DNA of 64,000 nucleotides from Bacteroidales bacterium (GTDB lineage: Bacteria; Bacteroidota; Bacteroidia; Bacteroidales; Muribaculaceae): the NCBI GenBank assembly GCA_030536615.1, contig JAUNPQ010000002.1, positions 1 to 64,000 on the forward strand, given 5' to 3'. The notes beneath the pieces were generated by a model, which saw only the letters and a program-made list of their open reading frames with translations, had not been told where the DNA came from and made no database searches. A program made the position numbers and the translations under genes. The first letter of the stretch is position 1. Every line of letters starts with the position of its first letter. Shown piece by piece: positions 37,722-45,741 of the stretch.

Positions 37722-39062
37722 TCAGTCTATGGCCTCATCTGCAGGATATCCGCCCATCTCGCGAATTGCGTTCTTGAGCATCACATACTGCTGGAAAAGG
37801 TGGTTGACAGGAACTTCATCCTTTGTATAGTCATGCATGGGGCTCTTGAGGAAGAAACTCAGGAAGCGCTGTGTGCCATAGCGGCCGGCACGTGCTGCAA
37901 GGTCGCTGAGCAGGACGAGGTCCAGACACAGGGGCGCGGCAAGGATTGAGTCGCGGCAGAGGAAGTTGATCTTTATCTGCATGGGATAACCCATCCAGCC
38001 GAAGATGTCAATGTTGTCCCAGCCCTCTTTGTTGTCGTTGCGCGGGGGATAGTAGTTGATGCGCACTTTGTGGTAGTAGCCTTTGTGCTCATTGCCTTCG
38101 CCGCCGCAGTCAGCGCCGTAGAGATCGGGCTGATCCTCGGCCACAAGGATTGACTCAAGAGTGGAGAGTTTGGAAACTTCTTTGGTGCGGAAGTTTGCGG
38201 GCTCGTCAAGAACAAGACCGTCGCGGTTTCCGAGGATGTTTGTGGAGAACCATCCGTTGAGGCCCAGGCAACGTGTGCCGATGATGGGAGCAAAGCCTGA
38301 TTTTACAAGTGTCTGACCGGTCTTGAAGTCTTTACCGGCAATAGGCATATGTGTCTTTTCGGCAAGTTCCCACATGGCGGGAATGTCAACGGTGGTGTTG
38401 GGAGCACCCATGATGAAGGGGGCACCTTCTGTCAGAGCGGCATATGCATAGCACATCGAGGGAGCTACATGCTCTTTGTCATCAGCTTTCATGGCTGCCT
38501 CGAGGTCTGCCAGATGATAGTGGAATTTCTCGTTGGGTTTCACATACACTTCTGTTGATGCGGCCCAGAGAACAACGATGCGTGAGCAGTTTTTCTCTTT
38601 CTTGAAGTTGCGGATGTCCTCGCGGAGCTGTTCAACCATCTCCCAGCGTGTCTTGCCGACCATGACGTTGCTGCCCTCAAGACGGGCTGCATAGTTGTGG
38701 TCAAAGGCTGCTTTCATAGGTTTGATGGCTTCGAGTTCCTCTTTGACGGGATTGATGTCTTTTTCTTTGAGAACCTCGGCATGGATGGCGCTCTCATAAG
38801 CGTTGGCAGGATATACATCCCATGTGCCGAACACAATGTCATTGAGGTCTGCCAGAGGAACTATGTCCTTGTAGTGCAAGTATTTCTTTTCTGCACCTTC
38901 ACCTACGCGCATTTTGTCATACTGCGTCATAGAACCGACAGGTTTGGCAAGCCCTTTGCGAGCCATAAGCACACCGGTCATGAATGTGGTGGCAACAGCA
39001 CCGTTGCCGACAACCATAACGCCGAGTTTGCCCTCGGCAGGTTTTATGTTTGGATTGCTCAT
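37722..39062 (-). CDS. Myo-inositol-1-phosphate synthase
   Basis: 446 residues. The NAD-binding start GVMVVGNGAVATTFMTGVLM (residues 13-32), and the C-terminal half with catalytic-type lysines in AGKDFKTGQTLVKS and the GMPYPMQI-like GWMGYPMQIKIN mark the family. It converts glucose-6-phosphate to myo-inositol-1-phosphate. In Bacteroides thetaiotaomicron the homolog supplies inositol for phosphoinositol lipids and sits in a lipid gene cluster. Here it stands alone, facing dnaX, so the other pathway genes must be elsewhere. Confidence 0.93.
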   Translation of the reverse strand: MSNPNIKPAEGKLGVMVVGNGAVATTFMTGVLMARKGLAKPVGSMTQYDKMRVGEGAEKKYLHYKDIVPLADLNDIVFGTWDVYPANAYESAIHAEVLKEKDINPVKEELEAIKPMKAAFDHNYAARLEGSNVMVGKTRWEMVEQLREDIRNFKKEKNCSRIVVLWAASTEVYVKPNEKFHYHLADLEAAMKADDKEHVAPSMCYAYAALTEGAPFIMGAPNTTVDIPAMWELAEKTHMPIAGKDFKTGQTLVKSGFAPIIGTRCLGLNGWFSTNILGNRDGLVLDEPANFRTKEVSKLSTLESILVAEDQPDLYGADCGGEGNEHKGYYHKVRINYYPPRNDNKEGWDNIDIFGWMGYPMQIKINFLCRDSILAAPLCLDLVLLSDLAARAGRYGTQRFLSFFLKSPMHDYTKDEVPVNHLFQQYVMLKNAIREMGGYPADEAID

Positions 39063-39469
39063 TTTAAGTTAAGTCAGTTATTGGTTTTCTGTTTTTTCTG
39101 AATTTCACAGCGCCGCACGCAGATGCCGGGCAACGCCTTTTGAGGAAAAAGTGCGTAAAAGTACACATTGTTTTTGAATTGATGAACTAATTTAAATAAA
39201 AAAAGCGGCCCGTAAAGTAAATTTATCTTAATAATACGCCTTATATGTATTTTTAGTATAAATTTAATGACATATTGGCGTTAATATGTGAATTTATATT
39301 AAGCATGCTTATGCGCATTTTCACGGGTTTTCCGGCCGATAAGCACGTCTTGTATCATCATCAAAAACATGACATGAACTTTTTGGCATGCTGTTTGTTG
39401 ATATTTCTTAGGGATGAGATACGAATGCATCTCATCCACTTACATTCGTTACACATTAATAAATTATAT
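39063..39469. other. AT-rich divergent intergenic region
   Basis: About 400 bases between the divergent inositol-phosphate synthase and SlyD-like genes. It is much richer in A and T than its flanks and contains several imperfect -7-like elements (for example TACTTTTA on the minus strand near 39156-39163), but no full promoter pair, gene or strong hairpin could be supported. Confidence 0.5.
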
Positions 39470-40060
39470 ATGGAAAAAACAACAGAGCGCATCGCCCCCG
39501 GAAAATATGTTGAACTCGGCTATGATCTTTACAGCCTTGACGGCGGCAAGGAGACACTTGTACATCAGACCGACCCCGAAGATCCCGAACGCATTGTGTT
39601 CGGCGTGACCCCGGGCGTTGTAGCGCCCCTTGAGAAAGCCCTGGAGGGCCTTGAGAAAGACAGCACATTTGAGGTAAAGGCAACTGCCGCCGAGGCTTTC
39701 GGACCGTATGACAAAGAGCAGATTGTCACCCTTGACCGCGACATATTCCTCGTAGACGGTAAATTTGACTCCGAGACTATCACCCCCGGTGCCATCGTCC
39801 CGATGATGACCGCCGACGGATACCGCATAAACGGAATTGTAGAGGAAGTGACAGCCGACAAAGTCCGCATGGACTTCAACCATCCGCTGGCCGGCAAGGA
39901 CGTGCTTTTCAAAGGCCGCGTCCTTCTTGTCCGCGATGCCACGCCTGAGGAACTCCATCCCAGTCACAACTGCGGATGCAAAGGCGGCTGCGGTTCATCA
40001 GGCTCAGACTGCAACTGCGATGACAGCTGTAGTTGCGGCGATGGATGCGGCTGCAACTGA
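39470..40060 (+). CDS. SlyD-like FKBP peptidyl-prolyl isomerase with cysteine-rich tail
   Basis: 196 residues. FKBP halves (KYVELGYDLY, LEKALEGLEKDSTFEV) flank an inserted IF/chaperone flap (EAFGPYDKEQIVTL ... MDFNHPLAGKDVLF), the SlyD arrangement. The last 30 residues after HPSHNC contain nine cysteines spaced as C-x-C and CGCK/GGC, and only the two nearby histidines. E. coli SlyD has a His-rich nickel-binding tail; a Cys-rich tail suggests a different metal preference (inference). The ATG at 39470 fits the family; the 65-codon upstream extension is not protein-like. Confidence 0.88.
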   Translation: MEKTTERIAPGKYVELGYDLYSLDGGKETLVHQTDPEDPERIVFGVTPGVVAPLEKALEGLEKDSTFEVKATAAEAFGPYDKEQIVTLDRDIFLVDGKFDSETITPGAIVPMMTADGYRINGIVEEVTADKVRMDFNHPLAGKDVLFKGRVLLVRDATPEELHPSHNCGCKGGCGSSGSDCNCDDSCSCGDGCGCN

Positions 40061-40208
40061 CATGCCCACATGCCGCAAAAAACATCACGGCGCGCAGAGG
40101 ATATTTATTAACATTATTTAGCTATGCCACATGTAAAATATTGTCTAATTTAGCGGCGTGAGAAACATCATCGAAAAAAACACAACCCTTTTATAAATTC
40201 AAATTAAA

Positions 40209-40484
40209 ATGAAAAAGATTCTTTTCTTTGCTGCCGCACTGGCAGTTGTAAGCCTTGCCTCATGTGGCAACGGTGAGAAAAATGCAGAAGGTGACACCAC
40301 AGTTGTTGCTGAAGAAGAAGAAATTGATGTAGTTGCTCCCGTTGAAGAAGCTACTGAAGAAGTTGCCGTTCCCGCCGAGGGCACAGCAGAAGCAGCCGCA
40401 CAAAACGTTCAGGATGCCGCCAACGCCGCCGTCAGCAATGCTCAGGATGCCGCTCAGAAAGCTCTTGACGCTGCTACAAAATAA
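40209..40484 (+). CDS. Small acidic lipoprotein with Ala-rich helix
   Basis: 91 residues with lipobox LASC near residue 19, a glutamate/valine-rich middle (EEEEIDVVAPVEEATEEV) and a C-terminal amphipathic helix of repeated alanine-rich units (NVQDAANAAV, NAQDAAQKAL). Function unknown; such helices often coat surfaces or pair with partners. Own terminator at 40508-40535. Confidence 0.75.
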   Translation: MKKILFFAAALAVVSLASCGNGEKNAEGDTTVVAEEEEIDVVAPVEEATEEVAVPAEGTAEAAAQNVQDAANAAVSNAQDAAQKALDAATK

Positions 40485-40507
40485 ACAACACAGAGCAAAA
40501 TCTTCAT

Positions 40508-40535
40508 AAAAGTGACTCCCTTTCGGAGCCACTTT
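40508..40535. terminator. Terminator between the small lipoprotein gene and the phage-like operon
   Basis: AAAGTG-A-CTCC pairs with GGAG-C-CACTTT around ctttc, followed by a T tract (40533-40538) on the plus strand and TTTTATG on the minus strand; it can serve both convergent genes. Confidence 0.8.
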
Positions 40536-40569
40536 TTTGTTTGCAGGCATGTTATGGGCACAGTATGTT

Positions 40570-41004
40570 TCAGAACCAGTGAGGTGTGCATCGCGGAGGC
40601 AGCGTGTCATGTGGCGGCCGGTTTACTGCGTCAAGTGCCTGTGCCGCCTTGTCCGCACAGGCCTGCGCCCGGCGTCCGTCAACACCCATAAGCACCAGTG
40701 ACAGTATGTGCCACGCCATGGCCGCGATGACAAGCTGACGCCGCAATGGCATAAGAGTGTTGAGAGTCCGGAATATCAGCGTGCCATCGTCATCATGCTC
40801 CACATGAGTCCCCGCACTCATGTAGGCAAACCACTCAGTAGCCTGAGGGATGAACCGCGACACGGCCCGTGCAAGATCATCGCCTATCACGCGCACGCGG
40901 TCAGGATCACCGCGGTCAAGAGCCGCCGCAAGCCCGTCGGCGGCCATGATGAGATCCATGACCTCATCATGCCTGACTTTGAAAACAACGTAAGATGTGT
41001 TCAT
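40570..41004 (-). CDS. Unknown protein, last gene of the phage-head-like operon
   Basis: 144 residues from MNTSYVVFKVRHDEVMDL. Mostly alpha-helical, with a repeated alanine/aspartate pattern (ADGLAAALDRGDPDRVRV) and a hydrophobic helix (LVIAAMAWHILSLVLMGV). No family is recognised. It starts 10 bases after the stop of the 139-residue gene. A longer frame from 41052 would overlap that gene and is rejected. Position suggests a small structural or accessory protein of the module, but this is not shown by sequence. Confidence 0.6.
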   Translation of the reverse strand: MNTSYVVFKVRHDEVMDLIMAADGLAAALDRGDPDRVRVIGDDLARAVSRFIPQATEWFAYMSAGTHVEHDDDGTLIFRTLNTLMPLRRQLVIAAMAWHILSLVLMGVDGRRAQACADKAAQALDAVNRPPHDTLPPRCTPHWF

Positions 41005-41014
41005 GGCATCACAC

Positions 41015-41434
41015 TCAAACGTTCCTGAATGCCGCCGGTTGCCGGAGGGCATTGCCTATTATCCGCATGGCATACGGGATGCTGATATAAAACCGCGGTG
41101 CACCGCCGGCAAGCACCACAGTGAGAGCCGCACTGAGAGACATCCCGCGCTTTTCCATAAGATCACGGCAACGCAAAGCCACGGTGCGTATTCTTGCCTG
41201 TGATGCGGAGCAACTGTCAGCCGTGCCCGTATGGCTGTCTTTCTGCGCAGCCAGAAAATGGCTTGCGCCACGGTAAAGGTTCATATAGCCGGCATAAAAA
41301 CTTTTTGCCGGAGAGAATACGCTCAGCACAGCAACGCGCCTCAGCGATGGCTCGCATCCGCGTGCACGCTCCGCGGCTATCACGCGACGTGCCTGTGCCA
41401 GAAGGTCATTGTCACGAAGTTTTGTGTTTTCCAT
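41015..41434 (-). CDS. Unknown basic protein in the phage-head-like operon
   Basis: 139 residues, helical and arginine-rich, with a C-terminal GGAPRFYISIPYAMRII segment. It lies 17 bases after the portal gene stop. I do not recognise the family; a DNA-binding or packaging role would fit a basic protein beside a portal but is inference only. Confidence 0.6.
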   Translation of the reverse strand: MENTKLRDNDLLAQARRVIAAERARGCEPSLRRVAVLSVFSPAKSFYAGYMNLYRGASHFLAAQKDSHTGTADSCSASQARIRTVALRCRDLMEKRGMSLSAALTVVLAGGAPRFYISIPYAMRIIGNALRQPAAFRNV

Positions 41435-41451
41435 ATCATTGATGTGTGTTT

Positions 41452-42747
41452 TCAGGATTGTTTTATAAGGTTGTCACGTGCGGCGATAAGAGCATTGAAC
41501 GTGTCGAAAATATCAGCCAGCGCTATGGTGGCATTGTTGACACGGCTCTCATAGAGGGCACTGCCGGCGTTTCCGCCTTCGGTCTTTCCCAGAAGAGCAT
41601 CGCTCACACCGCTCACGTCATTGAAAAGTTTCAGTTCAAGATCAAGCAGGCGATAGGCGCCATTGTCCGAGATGTTTGTGTTCACCTGATGGGGAATGGT
41701 CTGACACCGGCCCGAAATGGGAATAACGGCATCTGTGGAACTCCAGCGTTCGGCCACCTCGTCCCATGTCATGCCCGGTGTGAGCTGTTCCTGCGGGAAA
41801 AGAAGCACCCCCTTTGCTGCCGATCCCATCATTTTGTCAAGCATCACAATCAGGCGATTGATGAATTTCTGCTGGTCAACCACATCCTCCACAAAGGGGT
41901 GCACCTCACCGTCTGTGAGCGGATAGAATCTGACCATAAAAGGATGGCTGCGGTGTGCCCATGGCGAGAAGTAGCAGGCAAGGACTTCGCCTCCGGGAGC
42001 CATCCACCGGCATCTCCACCCGAAAGTGATATCCGTTTTTATTCTGCGCACGGTCTCTATTGCCTCAAGTGTCCACATCTCTATGACCCGGCACCGTCCG
42101 TTGCCGGCACAATAGAAACTGCTCTCCGCGCCCGGCAAAGCAGACACTGATGCCGCCGCATCGCCGTATATGCCGCGCAACCGCTGCATGACGCGTCTGT
42201 CCCCGCGCCCGAACCGACTCAGCACCTCAGGCAGACTCATGTCATGGAGCACGCCTGCCATCTCCATGTCATGTCCGCGCGGATCCATGAAAGCGTTGGC
42301 GAAAAACCTCTGCGGACTGATGTTGTCAACATAGACACGCTCCGTTCCGAATCTCTTTTCGCGGGCCACCCTCTGCACCGCCATACCCGAGATCAGGAAT
42401 TCCTCAAACAGCCGCGCATCAAGTTCGGCCAGCATGTTCGCATTCTCAACCGCGACATCCACGCCATGACCTTCGCGCCACTGGTCACGATTGGTACGAT
42501 AGCGCCCCACTATCGTCTTGACAAGCCGGCGGATAAGATTGTTGGCAAGCGGTTTGCGCCCGGATGCCGTGATGAGGTCACCCTCACGGACAATATTGCC
42601 ATGACCGTCACTGACCATATCGCCCCACTGGTCTCCATATGTGTAACGTTTCAGCCGCTCGCGCTGCGCACGGCGCCCCGCCCCGGCGCCCCAGCATGCA
42701 TATGCGGCATTGAGCAATTCTCTGTTATATTTGTGTGAGTCATTCAT
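41452..42747 (-). CDS. Phage portal-like protein (P22/SU10-type)
   Basis: 431 residues. The N-terminal part (AQRERLKRYTYGDQWGD, then GRKPLANNLIRRLVKTIVGRY) is the typical opening of P22-like portals: a wing with a Y-x-G-x-QW motif and a conserved N-x-I entry helix. The middle has VDNISPQRFFANAFMDPRG and a DDVVDQQKFINRLIVMLD-like helix (EDVVDQQKFINRL), and the end has DVSGVSDALLGK, like the stem/crown transition. A portal forms the dodecameric DNA gate of a capsid. The start overlaps the upstream stop as ATGA. It is shorter than full P22 portals, missing a long C-terminal barrel. Confidence 0.7.
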   Translation of the reverse strand: MNDSHKYNRELLNAAYACWGAGAGRRAQRERLKRYTYGDQWGDMVSDGHGNIVREGDLITASGRKPLANNLIRRLVKTIVGRYRTNRDQWREGHGVDVAVENANMLAELDARLFEEFLISGMAVQRVAREKRFGTERVYVDNISPQRFFANAFMDPRGHDMEMAGVLHDMSLPEVLSRFGRGDRRVMQRLRGIYGDAAASVSALPGAESSFYCAGNGRCRVIEMWTLEAIETVRRIKTDITFGWRCRWMAPGGEVLACYFSPWAHRSHPFMVRFYPLTDGEVHPFVEDVVDQQKFINRLIVMLDKMMGSAAKGVLLFPQEQLTPGMTWDEVAERWSSTDAVIPISGRCQTIPHQVNTNISDNGAYRLLDLELKLFNDVSGVSDALLGKTEGGNAGSALYESRVNNATIALADIFDTFNALIAARDNLIKQS

Positions 42748-43313
42748 TTTATATCTGATTCCTCGTGATATGAATTTCCGGCGCCGTAAAGCAACGCAAG
42801 CGCCGAGTCATTGAACACATATTCCTCGTCTCCCGGATCAACAACAGCCATGACAGCCTCCGGCACCGGTGCGGAGGCCGTCCCCGCGCAATACAGCGTC
42901 ATCAGTCCGGAATCACTGATATGCGCCGCCGGGAAAGCCGTGTCCGGACGGCTATACCGATTCGTGCACAGCGTTTTGAAACGGTTGCCGGGATCACCAC
43001 ACACCGGCACTATCTCTGAGGCAGCTCCTGCCAGACTGATACCGGCCACACGCCTGACATCAGCCGGCAGCCGGCATTGCCACACCCCGCTGTAAACGGA
43101 TGTCAGCTTCAGACGCGGCGCAATGTCCGTGAGCACAAGATGCCTCAGATCTCCGTTGTCCAGAAGTTCCAGATACCATGAGCGCATTTCCATGGCCAGC
43201 CTTATGTCAGTATTTATGCCGTCAAAAAGCTCTATGGAACAGTCTGCGCGCTCAGGGTCAAGGCGGCGGTAACGCCGCCAGTGCCCAAGCATTTGTTCTG
43301 ATGTCAGACGCAT
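42744..43313 (-). CDS. Unknown protein between capsid and portal genes (connector/adaptor candidate)
   Basis: 189 residues with a helical N-terminus (MRLTSEQMLGHWRRYRRLD, MEMRSWYLELLDNGDL) and a beta-rich second half (VYSGVWQCRLP, VRRVAGISLAG, AHISDSGLMTLYC). No family is recognised with certainty. Position between portal and capsid genes, 12 bases after the capsid stop and overlapping the portal start, fits a head-to-tail adaptor or capsid accessory protein (inference). Confidence 0.6.
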   Translation of the reverse strand: MRLTSEQMLGHWRRYRRLDPERADCSIELFDGINTDIRLAMEMRSWYLELLDNGDLRHLVLTDIAPRLKLTSVYSGVWQCRLPADVRRVAGISLAGAASEIVPVCGDPGNRFKTLCTNRYSRPDTAFPAAHISDSGLMTLYCAGTASAPVPEAVMAVVDPGDEEYVFNDSALALLYGAGNSYHEESDIK

Positions 43314-43324
43314 GGCCGCAACAA

Positions 43325-44584
43325 TCAGGATTCGGCAATCACACGCATATGCGCCTCCGGATGACGCAGCACAAGACAGCTTGCCTCAGTGATGACAATG
43401 GCATCCGTGTTGCGCAGACCGGACCGACGCAGATCAAGCGTTTCCGTGTGGAAAGGCACATGGCAATACTTGGTGAGACAGTCAGGATCAAGAACAAAAC
43501 CATCGTCAGCATGTCCGCACTGATCAAAAATCTCACTGTGCAGCACATAGAGGGTGCCGAAATTGGAACGGATCTCGCGGAACTCTATGCCCCATTTCAC
43601 AAAGGTGCCACCGGCATCAAGCGTCTTGTCATAATGCACCTTGCTGAGCGCCTCTATTAGTCCGCTGCCGCCAATGAGTATCTTGCGCGTGGCGCCGCCT
43701 GTACCGGTAAAGGCCTTGCGGCACAGTTCTATGAGTGTACCGGTCTCAAGTTTGCCGGGAACGTAACCGAAAGTCTTGGTTGTCTGATTCCATATGCCGC
43801 CGGTCAGATAAACTTCCTCATGCTTATTGGGTTCTGTGAAGCTTGCTTTCTGACCGAAGAGAAAGTTTTTCTCCATACCCTGGCGCATGTCTATGACGGC
43901 CACTTCCTCCTGATCGGAGAAATTCCAGCCCACTTCCTTATTGGCAAGTTTCTGAAAGGTTGACTGCTCCACCTGCATCTTGAATATCTGGCAGAAATTG
44001 TTTTTCTTGACCGGAAGCGCCTCGAACTGTGATGTCTGCACATCGAGTTCGGTGGCAGCGCGCCCCATACGGACAATCTCCACCCCTTTGGGAATATTGC
44101 CGAAATTGGCATCGCCTGCAGCATCAGCCTTGCCACCCACAACCTTTGCCGACACTCCGGCAGTGCGGTCGCTTGCAACCACATATAGAGTCATGGGTTG
44201 CGGTACGCCGTCAGTGCCCTTTACCGAGACCGATGGAATCAGAACTGTCTCTGTCGGAGAGAAAATGGCATTGTTGTCTGTCTGCAATGTCACGGTATAC
44301 TCCCCATCGTCATCCGGCATCAGCATCTCCACATCGACAAGTGCTGTTGTCTTGGCACTCACAGCCTTGACATCAACCGAATAATAGTCTACGCGCATGG
44401 AATTGCACGGCCTGGCGCCCGCACAACGACTCAACTGGTCAATCGGTGTGGCCATGGGACGTATTTTCACAATACGCTCATCAATAGCATTGCGCAGCAG
44501 TCCCGGAACAGCCTCGCGTGTTATTTCTGTTGTCAAAGGAGCGCCATTTATGCTGACGCCATTGGATGTCTGTGTTTTCTCCAT
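43325..44584 (-). CDS. HK97-fold major capsid-like protein (SU10/DUF5309-like)
   Basis: 419 residues. An N-terminal arm with KIRPMATPIDQLSRCAGAR resembles the TPF-type start of DUF5309 capsids; the centre (VEQSTFQKLANKEVGWNFS, VIDMRQGMEKNFLFGQKAS) resembles the spine helix region; and the end (FGTLYVLHSEIFDQCG, GFVLDPDCL, LRRSGLRNTDAIVITEASCLVL) has the family order tyrosine-phenylalanine strand, LDP, glycine turn and late beta strand. An inserted beta domain (about 80-155, DDDGEYTVTL ... MTLYVVASDR) is unusual. It should self-assemble into shells if functional. Codon use and base composition look like the host's. Confidence 0.65.
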   Translation of the reverse strand: MEKTQTSNGVSINGAPLTTEITREAVPGLLRNAIDERIVKIRPMATPIDQLSRCAGARPCNSMRVDYYSVDVKAVSAKTTALVDVEMLMPDDDGEYTVTLQTDNNAIFSPTETVLIPSVSVKGTDGVPQPMTLYVVASDRTAGVSAKVVGGKADAAGDANFGNIPKGVEIVRMGRAATELDVQTSQFEALPVKKNNFCQIFKMQVEQSTFQKLANKEVGWNFSDQEEVAVIDMRQGMEKNFLFGQKASFTEPNKHEEVYLTGGIWNQTTKTFGYVPGKLETGTLIELCRKAFTGTGGATRKILIGGSGLIEALSKVHYDKTLDAGGTFVKWGIEFREIRSNFGTLYVLHSEIFDQCGHADDGFVLDPDCLTKYCHVPFHTETLDLRRSGLRNTDAIVITEASCLVLRHPEAHMRVIAES

Positions 44585-44634
44585 AGTAATATTGATTGTT
44601 TGATAAAATAAATTGGTAAATTGTATCTACACCA

Positions 44635-44766
44635 TCAATCCCAGAATCCGGGACGTATATAGGCCAGAAATGTCGGTGTCATGGTCACCTCTTCCGGCGG
44701 CTCGGGTTTAACTTCCGGTTTTTCTGCATCTGATGGCTGTTGATGAGGGGTTTGTGTGTCTTCCAT
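44635..44766 (-). CDS. 43-residue proline/glutamate-rich protein leading the phage-like operon
   Basis: A short frame from ATG 44766 to TGA 44635, 50 bases before the capsid ATG and 70 bases after the promoter. The first 30 residues are polar and Pro/Glu-rich (KPEVKPEPPEEV), then a hydrophobic, aromatic C-terminus (TPTFLAYIRPGFWD). A disordered tether with a short terminal motif is the layout of scaffold or cargo-docking peptides. Function unknown; its reality rests on frame, position and amino-acid composition. Confidence 0.5.
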   Translation of the reverse strand: MEDTQTPHQQPSDAEKPEVKPEPPEEVTMTPTFLAYIRPGFWD

Positions 44767-44835
44767 AATTTTGATTGATGTGTGATAAAAAAGGGAACAA
44801 AGTTGTAAAAATCATGCCTGTTGATTTGTTTTCTG

Positions 44836-44866
44836 CAAAGTTATAACAATTTATACCCATTGTCAA
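44836..44866 (-). promoter_or_regulatory. Consensus housekeeping promoter of the phage-like operon
   Basis: On the minus strand TTG (44864-44866), 20 bases, TAACTTTG (44836-44843): a complete match to the Bacteroidetes consensus. Confidence 0.75.
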
Positions 44867-44996
44867 CACCAATCTTTAATATTTATGTCTTTTTAACTAT
44901 TATACACAGCGTTCTATTCGCTAATCCCATCTCCATCAGTAAGGTTATAGCTTTTAATAAAATCCAACACATTAATATTTTTTAACCATAAAAATG

Positions 44997-45028
44997 TTGA
45001 CAATGCATGGCCAGAAAGCTTATCTTTG
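44997..45028 (+). promoter_or_regulatory. Promoter of the barrel/C10 protease cassette
   Basis: TTG at 44997-44999, 21 bases, TATCTTTG at 45021-45028 (full -7 match). The leader to the ATG at 45143 is about 108 bases. With the divergent promoter at 44836-44866 it accounts for the 377-base gap 44767-45142. Confidence 0.65.
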
Positions 45029-45142
45029 CGAAAAATCAATAAGTCTTTCTTTTTGAGCGGAAAAATACCACTGCTTTTCCAAGACAGTCCCATACCGAAT
45101 ATCTGATATTCCATTTATAATTCACCTGAAATCATACTAATC

Positions 45143-45681
45143 ATGAAAAAACTTATATTTTTGGCCATTATGGTCTTGGCCGGCTGTCTGGTTCTCCCGG
45201 CCCAAGGCAATGGCTTTACGGCTGAGGCTGCAAGTGTTAATTCATTCGAAGACTATAAATCCGAAAGGACATATCATGGCGTTGAGGTTAATGGAGGATA
45301 TCAATTTAATTTTCTTAAACGTATTTACGTTGAGCCACAGATTGGCCTGACATGGTTAAGTCATTGCCGCGACATTCCTTGCGGAGTTCCTGTTGACAAA
45401 GAAGGGAATATAACAACTTTGGGCATTAACATTGGTGCTACAGGGGGAGTAAAACTATGCCGTTATATCGGGCTATTTACCGGACCGGATGTAAAGATTG
45501 ACGTATATTCGCAAGACGAACGTGCATGTGAGAAAGTCACATCGGCATGTGGCGCTTTGGTCTGGACGTATTTGTGTGGAAACTGCGCATACGTGGCTCT
45601 GTTGACGTGGGCATGAACAAGCCTTATTCGAAGTATGAAACCAACCATGCTTACACAATAGGGCTTGCCTATCAGTTCTGA
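45143..45681 (+). pseudogene. Frameshifted small barrel-like secreted protein (copy 1)
   Basis: Starts MKKLIFLAIMVLAGCLVLPAQ and is collinear with the copies at 47248 and 47881 (NGGYQFNFLKRIYVEPQIGLTWL, then TGPDVKIDVYSQ) until about residue 136. There the paralogs read GCATGGTGGCG and this copy reads GCATGTGGCG, one G fewer, near 45551. The frame then ends at 45616, but the shifted frame continues the family sequence (RFGLDVFVWKLR ... TIGLAYQF) to a stop at 45679-45681. One base restores a 179-residue protein, so this is a recent pseudogene or a read error. Confidence 0.75.
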
Positions 45682-45741
45682 CACCGCAGAATAAATTAAA
45701 ATAATAATTTCAATCATTCTAAACCCTAAAAAAATCAAATC

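Noticed and set aside
39275..39469. 65-codon N-terminal extension of the SlyD-like gene
   Set aside because: Falls in AT-rich intergenic DNA, not protein-like, and SlyD proteins begin at the later ATG.
41446..42150. 234-residue plus-strand frame
   Set aside because: Lies entirely antisense to the portal-like gene; composition is that of a shadow of a GC-rich coding strand.
40570..44766. Encapsulin nanocompartment
   Set aside because: The shell protein matches SU10/DUF5309-like capsids more than encapsulins, no typical cargo enzyme is encoded nearby, and a portal protein is present, which encapsulin loci lack.
44914..45114. 66-residue minus-strand frame between the phage-like operon and the barrel cassette
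   Set aside because: A full plus-strand promoter (44997-45028) lies inside it, it has no promoter or neighbour of its own, and no family character is visible; kept out of the gene list.
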